Shown: positions 54,993-63,905, counted from the stretch's first letter. The stretch is 64,000 bases of DNA from Candidatus Rokuibacteriota bacterium (GCA_030647435.1 JAUSJX010000135.1:1-64000), one strand, 5' to 3'. Notes: generated by a model not told the origin, from the letters alone. Numbers and translations: made by a program.

Positions 54993-55504
54993 GCGAATCC
55001 TTCGATTTCGAACAGCCCAACTTCTTCACCGCCGGCGCCGTCGGCAAGCCGGGTGAGCGCGTCTTCTTTCTCCAGGCGCAGGAGACGGGCCGGCTCATCA
55101 CGCTCAAGTGCGAGAAGGAGCAGGTGCGCGCCCTCGCCGAATACATGACCGGCCTCATCACCAAGCTGGGCGCGCCCAAGGGCAAGGTGCCCGCCGAGAT
55201 GGACCTGCTCCCCTTCGCCGAGCCCGCGTGGATCGTGGCCACGCTTGGAGTCGGCTACGACGAGGAGCACGAGCGCATCATCGTGCACGCCCACGAGCTG
55301 TTCGAAGAGGAAGAGGAAGGCCAGCGCGCGGGCGAAGAGCCCGCCACCGCGAGCGTGCGCATCACGCGCGAGCAGGCGCAGGCCTTCGTCGAGCGCGCGA
55401 AGGAGCTGATGAAGGGCGGGCGGCCGCCCTGCCCCGTCTGCAGCGGGCCCATGGACCCCGCCGGCCACGTCTGCCCGCGCAGCAACGGCCATGTTGTCCA
55501 CTGA
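54989..55504 (+). CDS. DUF3090 family protein
   Basis: 171-aa protein. MSESFDFEQPNFFTAGAVGK, GERVFFLQAQETGRLITLKC and LGVGYDEEHERIIVHAHEL are the typical DUF3090 blocks. The C-terminus has a zinc-knuckle-like CPVCSGPMDPAGHVC. Acidic linker EEEEEGQ between. Its ATG overlaps the phosphomutase stop (ATGA) and its 3' end overlaps the SCO1664-type gene by 14 bp. The function of the family is unknown; a zinc-binding partner of the neighbouring kinase-like protein is plausible. Confidence 0.88.
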   Translation: MSESFDFEQPNFFTAGAVGKPGERVFFLQAQETGRLITLKCEKEQVRALAEYMTGLITKLGAPKGKVPAEMDLLPFAEPAWIVATLGVGYDEEHERIIVHAHELFEEEEEGQRAGEEPATASVRITREQAQAFVERAKELMKGGRPPCPVCSGPMDPAGHVCPRSNGHVVH

Positions 55505-56192
55505 CGCGCTCGATCTGCTGACCCGCGGCGAGGTCACAGTCAAGGGACGCATGCCCTGGGCCAGCAACGTGACGCTCCTCGCCGAGGTGACGCTGGGCCC
55601 CACCTGCGCGCGCGCCATCTACAAGCCCGATCGCGGCGAGCGCCCGCTCTGGGATTTCCCGCCCGGCCTCTACAAGCGCGAGCTGGCGGCCTATCTCTTC
55701 TCCGAAGCCCTCGGCTGGGGCCTGGTCCCGCCCACCATCGTGCGCGAGGGCCCGCACGGCGAGGGATCCTTCCAGCTCTTCATCGAGGCCGAGTTCGAGC
55801 AGCACTGGTTCACCCTGCGCGAAGACCCGCGCCACCGCGAGCGCCTCCAGAAGATCTGCGTCTACGACTTCGTCGCCAACAACGCCGACCGGAAGAGCGG
55901 CCACTGCCTCCTCGGCCCCGACAACCTGATCTACGCCATCGACAACGGCCTGACCTTCCACACCGAGATGAAGCTCCGCACCGTCATCTGGGACTACGCC
56001 GGCGAGCCGATTCCGAAGGACATGCTGGACGACCTGAAACGCTTCGTGAAAGACGGCCTGCCCGAGCCGCTAGCCGATCTCCTCGACGCCCATGAGCAGC
56101 AGGCGCTCCTGGTCCGCGCCCAGGCGCTTGCCGATTACGCCCGCTTCCCGGAGGACAAGAGCGGCCACCGCTTCCCCTGGCCGCTTGTGTGA
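55491..56192 (+). CDS. SCO1664 family protein (PI3K/PI4K-like fold)
   Basis: 233-aa protein of the SCO1664 family. LTRGEVTVKGRMPWASNVTL, AIYKPDRGERPLWDFPPGLY, KRELAAYLFSEALGWGLVPP, then VYDFVANNADRKSGHCL and YAIDNGLTFHTE. The last two resemble the catalytic and DFG-like loops of PI3K/HipA-type kinases (D-x-x-x-x-N-x-D and the Mg-binding D-N-G). Third gene of the trio with a 14-bp overlap. Likely a small-molecule or protein kinase (inference). A broken piece of a related gene lies at 56913-56978. Confidence 0.85.
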   Translation: MLSTDALDLLTRGEVTVKGRMPWASNVTLLAEVTLGPTCARAIYKPDRGERPLWDFPPGLYKRELAAYLFSEALGWGLVPPTIVREGPHGEGSFQLFIEAEFEQHWFTLREDPRHRERLQKICVYDFVANNADRKSGHCLLGPDNLIYAIDNGLTFHTEMKLRTVIWDYAGEPIPKDMLDDLKRFVKDGLPEPLADLLDAHEQQALLVRAQALADYARFPEDKSGHRFPWPLV

Positions 56193-56270
56193 TGTGAGCC
56201 GACCCGGTCCATCCATTCAACTGGTCCGCTCACCTTAGATCAGGGCCGGTCCAAGTCTGCGGCTGATCGC

Positions 56271-56804
56271 TCATCCGGCCAAGCTCCGGGAGAGGGTGCG
56301 AGGGGCGGCTGTGTCGTCGGCCGAGGTGACGAGGCAGAAGAGCGTCTTCGGCTCGCCCCACGTCACGCGGGTGAGCCAGCCCGGTGACACCAAGACCTTC
56401 TTACCCGCCCACCACTTCTCGGTGTCGACCACCAGGTAGCGAATGGCCCACGCCTTGTCGTCCACGAGGACATCCTTGACGTGACCGATCTCTCCGTCTT
56501 CCGCCTGCATGGCGCAGCCCATGACCGCGGTCGCGGGTTGGAGGTGCGCGTCTCCGGTGTTCACCATTGAGCTGACATTGACCTGCTTTTTGCTCAATGC
56601 GACGCGCAGGGTGCTCGAGTCCGCGCTCCGGACGGAGGCCGGGGGCACGAATACCCGACCACTCGGAAGCCAGGTGCCGGCTTCGACCACCAGGTAGCGC
56701 ACGGCCCAGCTCCGGTCGTCGAAATAGAGATCACTCATGCTTCCGAGGCTGCCGTCCATCGCCGTGATGGTGACGTGTTGCAAGTCGCTGACGCTGCGCA
56801 GCAT
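56271..56804 (-). CDS. PRC-barrel domain protein with two repeats
   Basis: 177-aa protein with two PRC-barrel units. The first: MLRSVSDLQHVTITAMDGSL, GSMSDLYFDDRSWAVRYLVV. The second: CAMQAEDGEIGHVKDVLVDD, KAWAIRYLVVDTEKWW. PRC-barrels occur in RNA-processing and photosynthetic reaction-centre H subunits; stand-alone double copies in soil bacteria are of unknown role. Convergent with the SCO1664-type gene. Confidence 0.82.
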   Translation of the reverse strand: MLRSVSDLQHVTITAMDGSLGSMSDLYFDDRSWAVRYLVVEAGTWLPSGRVFVPPASVRSADSSTLRVALSKKQVNVSSMVNTGDAHLQPATAVMGCAMQAEDGEIGHVKDVLVDDKAWAIRYLVVDTEKWWAGKKVLVSPGWLTRVTWGEPKTLFCLVTSADDTAAPRTLSRSLAG

Positions 56805-56888
56805 GGCAAGCCCTCCTTCGCAGAGCCCGAGCAGTGCTGACAGTGACGGCGCCCTGCCGTCTGAGCCTAGCCACCGTGGACCGGATGG

Positions 56889-56912
56889 CCTATTGGACCT
56901 TGGTCCAATAGG
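56889..56912. promoter_or_regulatory. Perfect 24-bp palindrome, possible operator
   Basis: CCTATTGGACC-TT-GGTCCAATAGG: 11-bp perfect arms around TT. It lies upstream of the solute-binding protein gene and directly abuts the SCO1664-like fragment. It could be an operator or a small transcriptional hairpin. There is no T-tract after it. Confidence 0.5.
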
Positions 56913-56978
56913 CGGCTGGAGGATCTCAAGCGCTTCGAGAAGGACGGGCTGCCCGACCCGTTAGTTGAGCGCCTTGAC
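56913..56978 (+). pseudogene. SCO1664-family fragment
   Basis: 22 codons reading RLEDLKRFEKDGLPDPLVER, nearly the same as LDDLKRFVKDGLPEPLADLL in the intact gene at 55491. Upstream and downstream sequence does not continue the homology. A truncated duplicate or relic of a diverged copy. Confidence 0.7.
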
Positions 56979-57087
56979 AGGGCGCCTCACGCGCCGTTAA
57001 CGTCGAGGCCCCCAGGGGACCGTCTCTCTTCTGCGACGATTCGTTACGGGCCGGTGGACGAGGCATCTCGTCCGGAGGGTGAACCAC

Positions 57088-58701
57088 ATGATCCATGCCC
57101 TGTGGCTTCTGATCGTACTAGCCCTCTCCTCGACACTTCTGGCGGGCGGGATGCCGCCCGGTTCCGCCGGGGCGCAGGAACGGCCCCGCTACGGTGGAGA
57201 GCTGATCTTCCCGGTTCCCTCGGAGCCGCCCTCTTATGACGGGCACCGCGAGGGCACCTTCGGCACCGTCCACCCCCTCGCGCCCGCCTACAACACCCTC
57301 CTGCGCATCGATCCCACCGACCGAACCGGCACGCGACCGGTGCCCGACCTGGCCGAGTCCTGGACGATTTCGCCGGACGCCATGACGTACACCTTCAAGC
57401 TGCGCCAGGGCGTCCGGTTCCACGACGGCAGCCCCATGACGTCGCGCGACGTCAAGGCGAGCTATGACAAGATCATTTCTCCGCCGGCCGGCGTGATCTC
57501 CTTTCGCAAGGGGGCCTACCAGGCTGTCGAGGCGGTCGAGGCCCCCGACCCGTACACCGTGCGGTTCCGGCTCAAGTGGCCCGAGGCCTCGTTCCTGGTC
57601 AAGCTGGCCTCTCCCTTCAACTGGATCTACAAGGCGGACCTCCTGGCCAAGGACATGCGGTGGTACGAGACGAACGTGATGGGAACCGGCCCGTTCAAGT
57701 TCGTCGAGCACGTGAAGGGCTCGCACTTCGTGGGGCGGAAGAACCCCGACTACTGGGACAAGGGCAAGCCCTACCTGGACGGGTACCGGGCCATCTTCAT
57801 CTCCGCGTCGTCGGCCCAGGTGGCGGCTATCCGCGGGGAGCGCGCCCACATCCAGTTCCGCGGCTTCACCCCGTCGGAGCGCGACAGCCTCGTCCAGGCG
57901 CTTGGCTCGAAGATCACGGTCCAGGAAAGCCCCTGGGACTGCCTCTCGCTCGTGGCGATGAATCACGAGCGGAAGCCCTTCGACGACAAGCGCGTCCGTC
58001 GGGCGCTGACCCTGGCCCTGGACCGATACGAGGCCTCGAAGAACCTCTCCAAAATCGCCGTCGTCCGGGACGTGGCGGGCATCCAGGTCCCCGGGACCCC
58101 CTGGGCGACACCGCCCCAGGAGCTGGAGAAGCTGGCCGGCTACGGGCGCGACATCGTGAAGGCGCGGGCGGAGGCGCGCCGCCTTCTCCGGGAGGCCGGA
58201 GTGCCCGACGGCTTTGCCTTCACCTTCAAGAACCGGGGCATCCCGATGCCGTACGAGACGGTGGGCATCTGGCTGATCGACCAGTGGCGCCAGATCGGGC
58301 TCAACGTCAAGCTGGAGACCGTGGAGGCCTCGGCCATGATCTCCGTCTCCAGGCGCGGCGACTTCGACGTGTCCTCGGACGCTCAGTGCAACTTCGTCGT
58401 CGAGCCCGACATCGACGTGCAGAAGTTCCAGTCCGTCGGCGTCTCCGACAACAACTACAGCCGCTACAAGGACGCCGTCCTTGACGAGCTGTTCTTGAAG
58501 CAGGCGCGCGCCGTGGACCCTGAGGAGCGCAAGAAGTTTCTCCGCGCGTTCGAGAAGCGCCTGCTGGACGAAGAGGCGCACTACATCTATACGCTCCAAT
58601 GGCACCGGATCGTCCCGCACAGCGCCAAGGTGCGCGGATGGACCATCTCCCCGTCACACTTCTTGAACCAGCAGCTCGACACCGTGTGGCTGGCCGAGTA
58701 G
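57088..58701 (+). CDS. ABC transporter substrate-binding protein, family 5 (peptide/nickel type)
   Basis: 537-aa exported binding protein. Signal peptide MIHALWLLIVLALSSTLLAG through GAQ. Family 5 features: RPRYGGELIFPVPSEPPSYD, the PDLAESWTISPDAMTYTFKL block, LRQGVRFHDGSPMTSRDVKA, TGPFKFVEHVKG and GYRAIFI. ATG 57088 is preferred to GTG 57079 because GGAGGG lies at the right distance. No permease or ATPase gene is adjacent, so it is orphan here. Ligand could be peptide, nickel chelate or opine-like; unknown. Confidence 0.86.
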   Translation: MIHALWLLIVLALSSTLLAGGMPPGSAGAQERPRYGGELIFPVPSEPPSYDGHREGTFGTVHPLAPAYNTLLRIDPTDRTGTRPVPDLAESWTISPDAMTYTFKLRQGVRFHDGSPMTSRDVKASYDKIISPPAGVISFRKGAYQAVEAVEAPDPYTVRFRLKWPEASFLVKLASPFNWIYKADLLAKDMRWYETNVMGTGPFKFVEHVKGSHFVGRKNPDYWDKGKPYLDGYRAIFISASSAQVAAIRGERAHIQFRGFTPSERDSLVQALGSKITVQESPWDCLSLVAMNHERKPFDDKRVRRALTLALDRYEASKNLSKIAVVRDVAGIQVPGTPWATPPQELEKLAGYGRDIVKARAEARRLLREAGVPDGFAFTFKNRGIPMPYETVGIWLIDQWRQIGLNVKLETVEASAMISVSRRGDFDVSSDAQCNFVVEPDIDVQKFQSVGVSDNNYSRYKDAVLDELFLKQARAVDPEERKKFLRAFEKRLLDEEAHYIYTLQWHRIVPHSAKVRGWTISPSHFLNQQLDTVWLAE

Positions 58702-58707
58702 CCGTAG

Positions 58708-58761
58708 GCGGGGTCAGGTCTTGCAATCCAACAAATGTGTGATTGCAAGACCTGACCCCGC
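58708..58761. repeat. Palindromic element with perfect 21-bp inverted repeats
   Basis: Left arm 58708-58728 (GCGGGGTCAGGTCTTGCAAT plus C), right arm 58741-58761, exact reverse complements around 12 nt (CAACAAATGTGT). Same arms as 19866-19967 but with a short loop, so it can form one long hairpin. It lies between the convergent ends of the solute-binding protein (58701) and the SDR (58772), where it could act as a bidirectional terminator. Confidence 0.88.
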
Positions 58762-58771
58762 TCTCCGCCCG

Positions 58772-59524
58772 CTACTGCGCGGTCCAGCCCCCGTCTATCA
58801 CCAGCTCGCTGCCGGTCACGAACGAGGACTCGTCCGAGGCGAGATACAGGACGCCGTAGGCGACCTCGTCGGGCTGCCCGTACCGGCCGAGCGGGATGCG
58901 CGACACCATGCGCTCGTACACGGCGGGGTCCGCCCGGCGCCGCTCGGTCATCGGCGTGACGATGGGGCCGGGGTGCACCGAGTTGGCCCGGATGCGCTCG
59001 CGCGCGTACTGGAGCGCCGTCAGCTTCGTCAAGAGCCGCACGGCCCCCTTGGACGCCTGGTACTGGGGGCTGCTCTCGTCCATCCCGACCAGACCCAGCT
59101 GGGACGAGATGTTGATGATGGAGCCGCCGCCGGTCCGGCGCATCGCCGGGATCGCGGCCTTGGTGCCGAGGAACACGCCCTTGGCGTTGATGTCCATCAC
59201 GCGGTCCCACTCCTCGGCCGTCGTGTCTTCGAGCCGGCCTGCGCCGCCGACACCCGCGTTGTTCACCAGGACGTCGAGCCGTCCGAAGCGGCTGACAGCG
59301 GTGGCCACGGCGCGCTGCCAGTCGGCCTCGCTGGTGACGTCGAGCGGGACGAAGACGGCCTCGCCGCCTTTAGCCCTGATCTCGGCCTCGACCTGCCGGC
59401 CCTCGGCCTCGAGCACGTCACCGATGACCACCCGGGCACCTTCCTGAACGAACAGCCGCGCCTCGACGGCTCCCATGCCGCGCGCGCCGCCGCTGATCAG
59501 TGCCGCCTTTCCAGCGAGTCTCAT
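58772..59524 (-). CDS. Short-chain dehydrogenase/reductase (SDR)
   Basis: 250-aa classical SDR, NAD(P)-dependent. The cofactor loop is LISGGARGMGAVEARL (SGGxxGMG), NNAG is in LVNNAGVGGAG, the catalytic Ser is in INISSQLGLVG, and Y-x-x-x-K is in PQYQASKGAVRLL. Ends ELVIDGGWTAQ, as in 3-oxoacyl/20-beta-type SDRs. The ATG at 59524 follows GGAGG within CCTGACGGAGGTGGCC, 8 bp or so upstream. Substrate unknown. Confidence 0.92.
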   Translation of the reverse strand: MRLAGKAALISGGARGMGAVEARLFVQEGARVVIGDVLEAEGRQVEAEIRAKGGEAVFVPLDVTSEADWQRAVATAVSRFGRLDVLVNNAGVGGAGRLEDTTAEEWDRVMDINAKGVFLGTKAAIPAMRRTGGGSIINISSQLGLVGMDESSPQYQASKGAVRLLTKLTALQYARERIRANSVHPGPIVTPMTERRRADPAVYERMVSRIPLGRYGQPDEVAYGVLYLASDESSFVTGSELVIDGGWTAQ

Positions 59525-59535
59525 GGCCACCTCCG

Positions 59536-60795
59536 TCAGGCGAGCGCCTGCTCGAGCACACCGCCTTCGACGGCCCCCATGTCGACTCCGAGCACCCGCG
59601 CCACCGTCGGGGCCACATCGCGGCTCTTGATCTGCGCGATCTCGCGTCCCCGCGCGATCTCGGCGCCCGAGGCCAAGAAGAACGCGGCGTTGTCGGCATA
59701 GGTTGGGCGCTGGCCATGGGTGCCCAGGTACTTCGGCGCACCGTGCTCGTCGTCGCCCTCGGCAGCGTCGCCGAAAGAATAGCCGGGCGCAGCCTCGAAC
59801 ATCACGTCGGCGACCTGCGGGTGATCCGCGGGCGCCGGCAGACCGAGGGCCGGGTAGTCGCCGGCTGACCACATCCCGCTGACGCCCTCCATCTTTTCGA
59901 TCTCTCGCGCGAGCTTCTCCAGCGCGCGCTCGTCGGCGTCGAGGCGGTAGAGCGCGCCGGCGCCGTGGTTCATGACGAAGCGCGCCTCGCGGAGGGCGCC
60001 GAGGCGACGCAGCCGGACGTTCGGGCGGATCTCCCGCGTGGAGGGCAGGAAGCCGTGGTCCGAGACCACAAACACGCTTGTCTGATCCACGACAGCAGTG
60101 GGCAGCGAATCCAGGAACCGGCCGATGAGACCATCGACATACTCGATGGCCCAATAGGCCTCCGGCGAGCGCGGCCCGTAGAGGTGCTGGAAGCTATCAA
60201 CGCAGAGGAAGTGGACGAGGAGCAGGTTGGGCTCGTGCCGCCGCGCCACGTGTGCCGCGACGCTGCCGACCATCTCGTCCTTGTAAAAGCGCTTGGGGAG
60301 CTGGGCCCACTCGCCCTGCCGGTGCAGCGGGTAGCCGAGCGCGCGCAGCTCTTCCCAGACGCCACGCGCGGTCTGTGTCTCGAACACGTGCTGGTCCTTG
60401 AAGAACGGCAGATTGAAGTCGAGCGTCGTCGCGTTGCGGGTGGCGGGCCAGTCGATCGCCGCTGTCCGGAGGCCCGCCGCATGCGCGCGGTCGTAGACGG
60501 TCTGCGCGCGCAGGAGGGCGGGCGCGTCGTAGATAGGATCGCCGGTCAGGTCCTCCGGCGCCAGCGTCTTGCGGTTCAGGATGTGGTTGGCGACGACACC
60601 ATGCGCGCGCGGGCTGACACCCGTCACCAGGCTCGCGTGGGTCGGCCACGTGGTGCTCGGGAACACGGTCTCCATGCCGGCAGCCAGCGCACCGCGCTCC
60701 GCGAGCTGGCGGAGCACAGGCGCCCGCACCGCGGGGTCCCGCCAGTAGAAGGCGGCGAAGCCATCAATGCTGATGATGATGACGCGCGGCTTCAT
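59536..60795 (-). CDS. Alkaline-phosphatase-superfamily phosphodiesterase/pyrophosphatase-type hydrolase
   Basis: 419-aa enzyme resembling nucleotide pyrophosphatase/phosphodiesterases. PRVIIISIDGFAAFYW provides the first metal Asp, FPSTTWPTHASLVTGVSPRA the catalytic Thr, VHFLCVDSFQHLYGP the second metal site, and VFVVSDHGFLPSTREI plus TLGTHGQRP-like GTHGQRPTYA the remaining metal ligands. The start at 60795 (MKPRVIIIS) is chosen; an upstream in-frame start lacks homology. There is no signal peptide, so it is probably cytosolic. Substrate unknown. Confidence 0.88.
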   Translation of the reverse strand: MKPRVIIISIDGFAAFYWRDPAVRAPVLRQLAERGALAAGMETVFPSTTWPTHASLVTGVSPRAHGVVANHILNRKTLAPEDLTGDPIYDAPALLRAQTVYDRAHAAGLRTAAIDWPATRNATTLDFNLPFFKDQHVFETQTARGVWEELRALGYPLHRQGEWAQLPKRFYKDEMVGSVAAHVARRHEPNLLLVHFLCVDSFQHLYGPRSPEAYWAIEYVDGLIGRFLDSLPTAVVDQTSVFVVSDHGFLPSTREIRPNVRLRRLGALREARFVMNHGAGALYRLDADERALEKLAREIEKMEGVSGMWSAGDYPALGLPAPADHPQVADVMFEAAPGYSFGDAAEGDDEHGAPKYLGTHGQRPTYADNAAFFLASGAEIARGREIAQIKSRDVAPTVARVLGVDMGAVEGGVLEQALA

Positions 60796-60868
60796 GGGGG
60801 GAGAGCATAGCGCGTTGGCGATTGGCCCGTGTGGTAGGATCGCGGCCACTGACGCTCAGGAGGATTCC

Positions 60869-62542
60869 ATGGCCTACGACCTGCTGATCAAGAACGGCTT
60901 GCTGGTGGACGGCACGGGGGCGCCGGCGCGCCGGGCCGATGTGGCCATTGTGGGCGGCACGATCGCCGAGATCGGCCACGTGACGGGCGGCGCGACGAAG
61001 GTGATCGATGCCGCCGACCTCGTGGTCGCGCCGGGCTTCATCGACCCGCACACCCATTATGATGCCCAGATCTGCTGGGACGGCGCGGTGACCCCGTCGT
61101 CGTGGCACGGCGTCACGAGCGTCATCATGGGCAACTGCGGCGTGGGCATCGCGCCGTGCAGGCCCACGGCGCGCGAGGTCGCCATGCGCGACCTGGTCAA
61201 CGTCGAGGCGATTCCGTTCGACGTCCTCAACATGGGCATCACCTGGGACTGGGAGACCTTCCCGGAATTCCTCGAGGCCGCGGCGCGGCGGAGGCCGTCG
61301 CTCAACTTGGGCTTCCTGGCGCCCCTGACCCCGTTCCGCCACTGGGTGATGGGCGAGGCGTCGATAGAGCGAGCCGCGACGCCCGACGAGACCGTGCAGA
61401 TCAAGGCGCTGCTCGGCGAGGCGATCGATGCCGGCGCGTTCGGCTTCTCGACGACGATCCTCAACCAGCACCTGGGCTTCCAGGGCCGCCCGCTCGCGTG
61501 CCGCAACGCCAGCCGCGACGAGCTCACGGCGTACGCCAACGCGCTCAAGGAGCGCGGCAAGGGCGCCATCGAGATCGCCCTGACCCGCAAGATCGCGGTG
61601 ATGGACGACGAGGAGTACGACCTGCTCGACCTCCTCCTGCGCGAGAGCGGCCAGCACGTGACGTTCCTGGCGCTCTTCGACCGCGACGACATCCCGGAGG
61701 CGGTGCGCGACACGCTGCGCAAGGCGGCGCCGCTCATCGCCCGCGGTGCGCGGCCGCAGACCTCGCCGCTGCCGCTGACGCGCGACATCAACATGCGCAG
61801 CCCGTTCTCGTTCGCGGCGTTCCCCTCCTGGAACCGGGTGTTCGTCGACAAGTCGAAGGCGGCCCAGGCCGCCGTCTACGCCGACCCCGCCTTCCGCAAC
61901 CAGTTCCGCGAGGAGCTGAAGCAACCGATGGCCTTCGGCAACTGGGCGCGCATCAACGTGCACGAGGTCAAGTCGCCCGCGCTGAAAGCGCTCGAGGGCC
62001 GCGCGATCGCGGACATCGCCCGCGAGCAGGGCAAGGACGGCGTCGATGCCTTCCTGGACCTGACCCTCCAGGACGACCTCGAGATTGAGTTCACCATGGC
62101 CTCGTTCAACACGCGGGTCGACCGCATGACGGAGATCCTGAATGACAAGAGCGTGCTGGTGGCGCTGGGCGACGGCGGGGCGCATGTCGACATGCTGTGC
62201 GACGCGGGCTACCCGACGTATCTCCTCGGCACCTGGGTGCGCGAGCGCCAGGCGTTAACGCTGGAGGAAGGGGTGCGGCGGCTCACTTCGGATCCGGCCG
62301 AGGTCTTCGGCATCCGGGACCGCGGCCGGCTCGCCCCCGGGCTCGCCGCCGACGTCGCCATCTTCGGCGCGGCCCGCGTGGGCTCGACCAACCGCGGCGA
62401 GCGGCGCTTCGACCTGCCCGGCGGAGCCAAGCGCATGGTCATGCCGTCGCGCGGCGTCGAGTACACCGTGGTCAACGGCGCGGTGACCTGGGCGGACCGC
62501 AAGCTCACCGGCGCGGCCGCGGGCCAGGTGCTGCGCTCCTGA
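60869..62542 (+). CDS. N-acyl-D-amino-acid deacylase / D-aminoacylase-type amidohydrolase
   Basis: 557-aa amidohydrolase-fold enzyme. MAYDLLIKNGLLVDGTGAPA, then VVAPGFIDPHTHYDAQICWD with metal His-x-His, GVTSVIMGNCGVGIAPCRPT, and the C-terminal VALGDGGAHVDMLCDAGYPT and LTSDPAEVFGIRDRGRLAPG. These features match the D-aminoacylase/dihydroorotase-like subgroup that deacylates N-acyl-D-amino acids. AGGAGG is 7 bp upstream of the ATG at 60869. Divergent from the phosphodiesterase-type gene. Confidence 0.88.
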   Translation: MAYDLLIKNGLLVDGTGAPARRADVAIVGGTIAEIGHVTGGATKVIDAADLVVAPGFIDPHTHYDAQICWDGAVTPSSWHGVTSVIMGNCGVGIAPCRPTAREVAMRDLVNVEAIPFDVLNMGITWDWETFPEFLEAAARRRPSLNLGFLAPLTPFRHWVMGEASIERAATPDETVQIKALLGEAIDAGAFGFSTTILNQHLGFQGRPLACRNASRDELTAYANALKERGKGAIEIALTRKIAVMDDEEYDLLDLLLRESGQHVTFLALFDRDDIPEAVRDTLRKAAPLIARGARPQTSPLPLTRDINMRSPFSFAAFPSWNRVFVDKSKAAQAAVYADPAFRNQFREELKQPMAFGNWARINVHEVKSPALKALEGRAIADIAREQGKDGVDAFLDLTLQDDLEIEFTMASFNTRVDRMTEILNDKSVLVALGDGGAHVDMLCDAGYPTYLLGTWVRERQALTLEEGVRRLTSDPAEVFGIRDRGRLAPGLAADVAIFGAARVGSTNRGERRFDLPGGAKRMVMPSRGVEYTVVNGAVTWADRKLTGAAAGQVLRS

Positions 62543-62759
62543 GCCGTGGGATTCCTAGCTTGGCCTGCGCGAGTTGGGACTGATCGCGGCCATCGCGCTC
62601 CTGAACGGTTGCCCGGCGTTCGGAAAACGAATGCAATCGCTCGGGCACTGCACGCAGCTCCGGACATGCTGATCGATCAACCGGTGGACTTCTCGAATTG
62701 GACAGCCAGCTCGCGCGCCAGGCGCGCGGACGCCCTGGACCCTCACAGAGACTGAGCCA
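62543..62759. other. Intergenic region, nothing recognised
   Basis: 217 bp between the amidohydrolase and the PIN-like gene. Lower GC than the flanks, with no repeat arms or RNA signature seen. No -35/-10 pair strong enough to call. Confidence 0.4.
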
Positions 62760-63905
62760 ATGTTCTCACGCCTCTACTTCGAAACCAGTGAGCTTGTCGC
62801 GACGGGCTGGCCGCGTCTTTCCGCTGATCTGGAGAACGTTCTTGGGATTATGGCCTCCCTCAAGATCCCCGTATTCTTTCCGGCCGGCGTCGAGATCGAG
62901 CTCGAAGAGCGATGGCGGCGTGGATTGGCAGAGAGGCTAAGCGATGTGAGGTCTAAAGCCCGGGCTGCTGAGGCGCACTTTGGTGGTGTCCAAGAGATAC
63001 GCATATCAGTCGACGAGCCGGATCCTGCCAAGGCCCTCGCGAACTATCGGGGGAAGGTGGGCGCGCTGAAGCAAAAGTACGGGCTGGCAACCGTTCCGCT
63101 TACAAGCCGCCCGGTGGCTGAAATCTTCAAGATGGCAGTAGACAGACACCCACCGTTCAAGGAGGGCAAGGAGGATGTCGGCTTTCGTGATGCCGCGATC
63201 TTTCTGTCTGTAGTGGATGATCTGGTGGCCGCGAGGGGCGAGACCGGTGCCCTCGTCGCGCGTGATAACGCCTTCCACGATCCGAAGATCATCGAGTTTG
63301 CCACTCGCGCCGGGGTGGAGCTTCAGGTTTTTCACTCTGTGGGGGCCATGTTTGATTCACTCCTCACCGAAGCGGCAGCATACGGAAGGGAGCAGTGGAA
63401 CAAGTCGGCTGCTCAGGCTCAGCGTAACCTAGAGTCGCGGTTACCCGAGATCGCCAGGTTCATCAGCGAAGTGCTGGACATTCCAGAGTGGAGCTTGGTG
63501 CCCGGCTCAAGAGTTGTCACCGTTTCGCGAATTGAGGCGCTCAAAATCCTAGATGTGAGAGTTCCAATTCCCCTCGAAGTGAAGGGGCTCGAACGTATCA
63601 GATTGTCGTTCGATGTCCAGGTGAAGTTCCACGCGAAGATCGAGAGGATGGAGATGCCGCAGGCACGCCACCTAAAGGTCGGTCCCGAGATGAGCCCGGA
63701 GAAGATGCTGTCGATCTCGGAAGTGCTCGCGGCGCTCCCGCAAAGATCGCTCGCGCAACCCATTTTCGACATTCAAGCCGACGAGATCGAAGTGGACCGA
63801 CTCGTGCGTGTCGAGGCGAATTCAGACCCCGCCTTCGAGGCGTTCAAATTCGAGTCGGCTTCGCTCGTAACAGAGGGCCTCGGCGGAATGGCCGCAGGGC
63901 TCTGA
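62760..63905 (+). CDS. PIN-like domain protein (DUF4935-like)
   Basis: 381-aa protein. LYFETSELVATGWPRL at the N-terminus, VEIELEERWRRGLAERL, GFRDAAIFLSVVDDLVAARG and LVARDNAFHDPKIIEFA are spaced like the acidic metal-site segments of PIN-like nucleases (E/D near the start, D in GF-x-D, D in x-x-D-N-x-F). The C-terminal half (from about residue 220) is beta-rich with unknown function. Codon use is visibly less GC-extreme than the neighbours, as in transferred accessory genes. Possible RNase in an abortive-infection or stress role; unproven. Confidence 0.65.
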   Translation: MFSRLYFETSELVATGWPRLSADLENVLGIMASLKIPVFFPAGVEIELEERWRRGLAERLSDVRSKARAAEAHFGGVQEIRISVDEPDPAKALANYRGKVGALKQKYGLATVPLTSRPVAEIFKMAVDRHPPFKEGKEDVGFRDAAIFLSVVDDLVAARGETGALVARDNAFHDPKIIEFATRAGVELQVFHSVGAMFDSLLTEAAAYGREQWNKSAAQAQRNLESRLPEIARFISEVLDIPEWSLVPGSRVVTVSRIEALKILDVRVPIPLEVKGLERIRLSFDVQVKFHAKIERMEMPQARHLKVGPEMSPEKMLSISEVLAALPQRSLAQPIFDIQADEIEVDRLVRVEANSDPAFEAFKFESASLVTEGLGGMAAGL

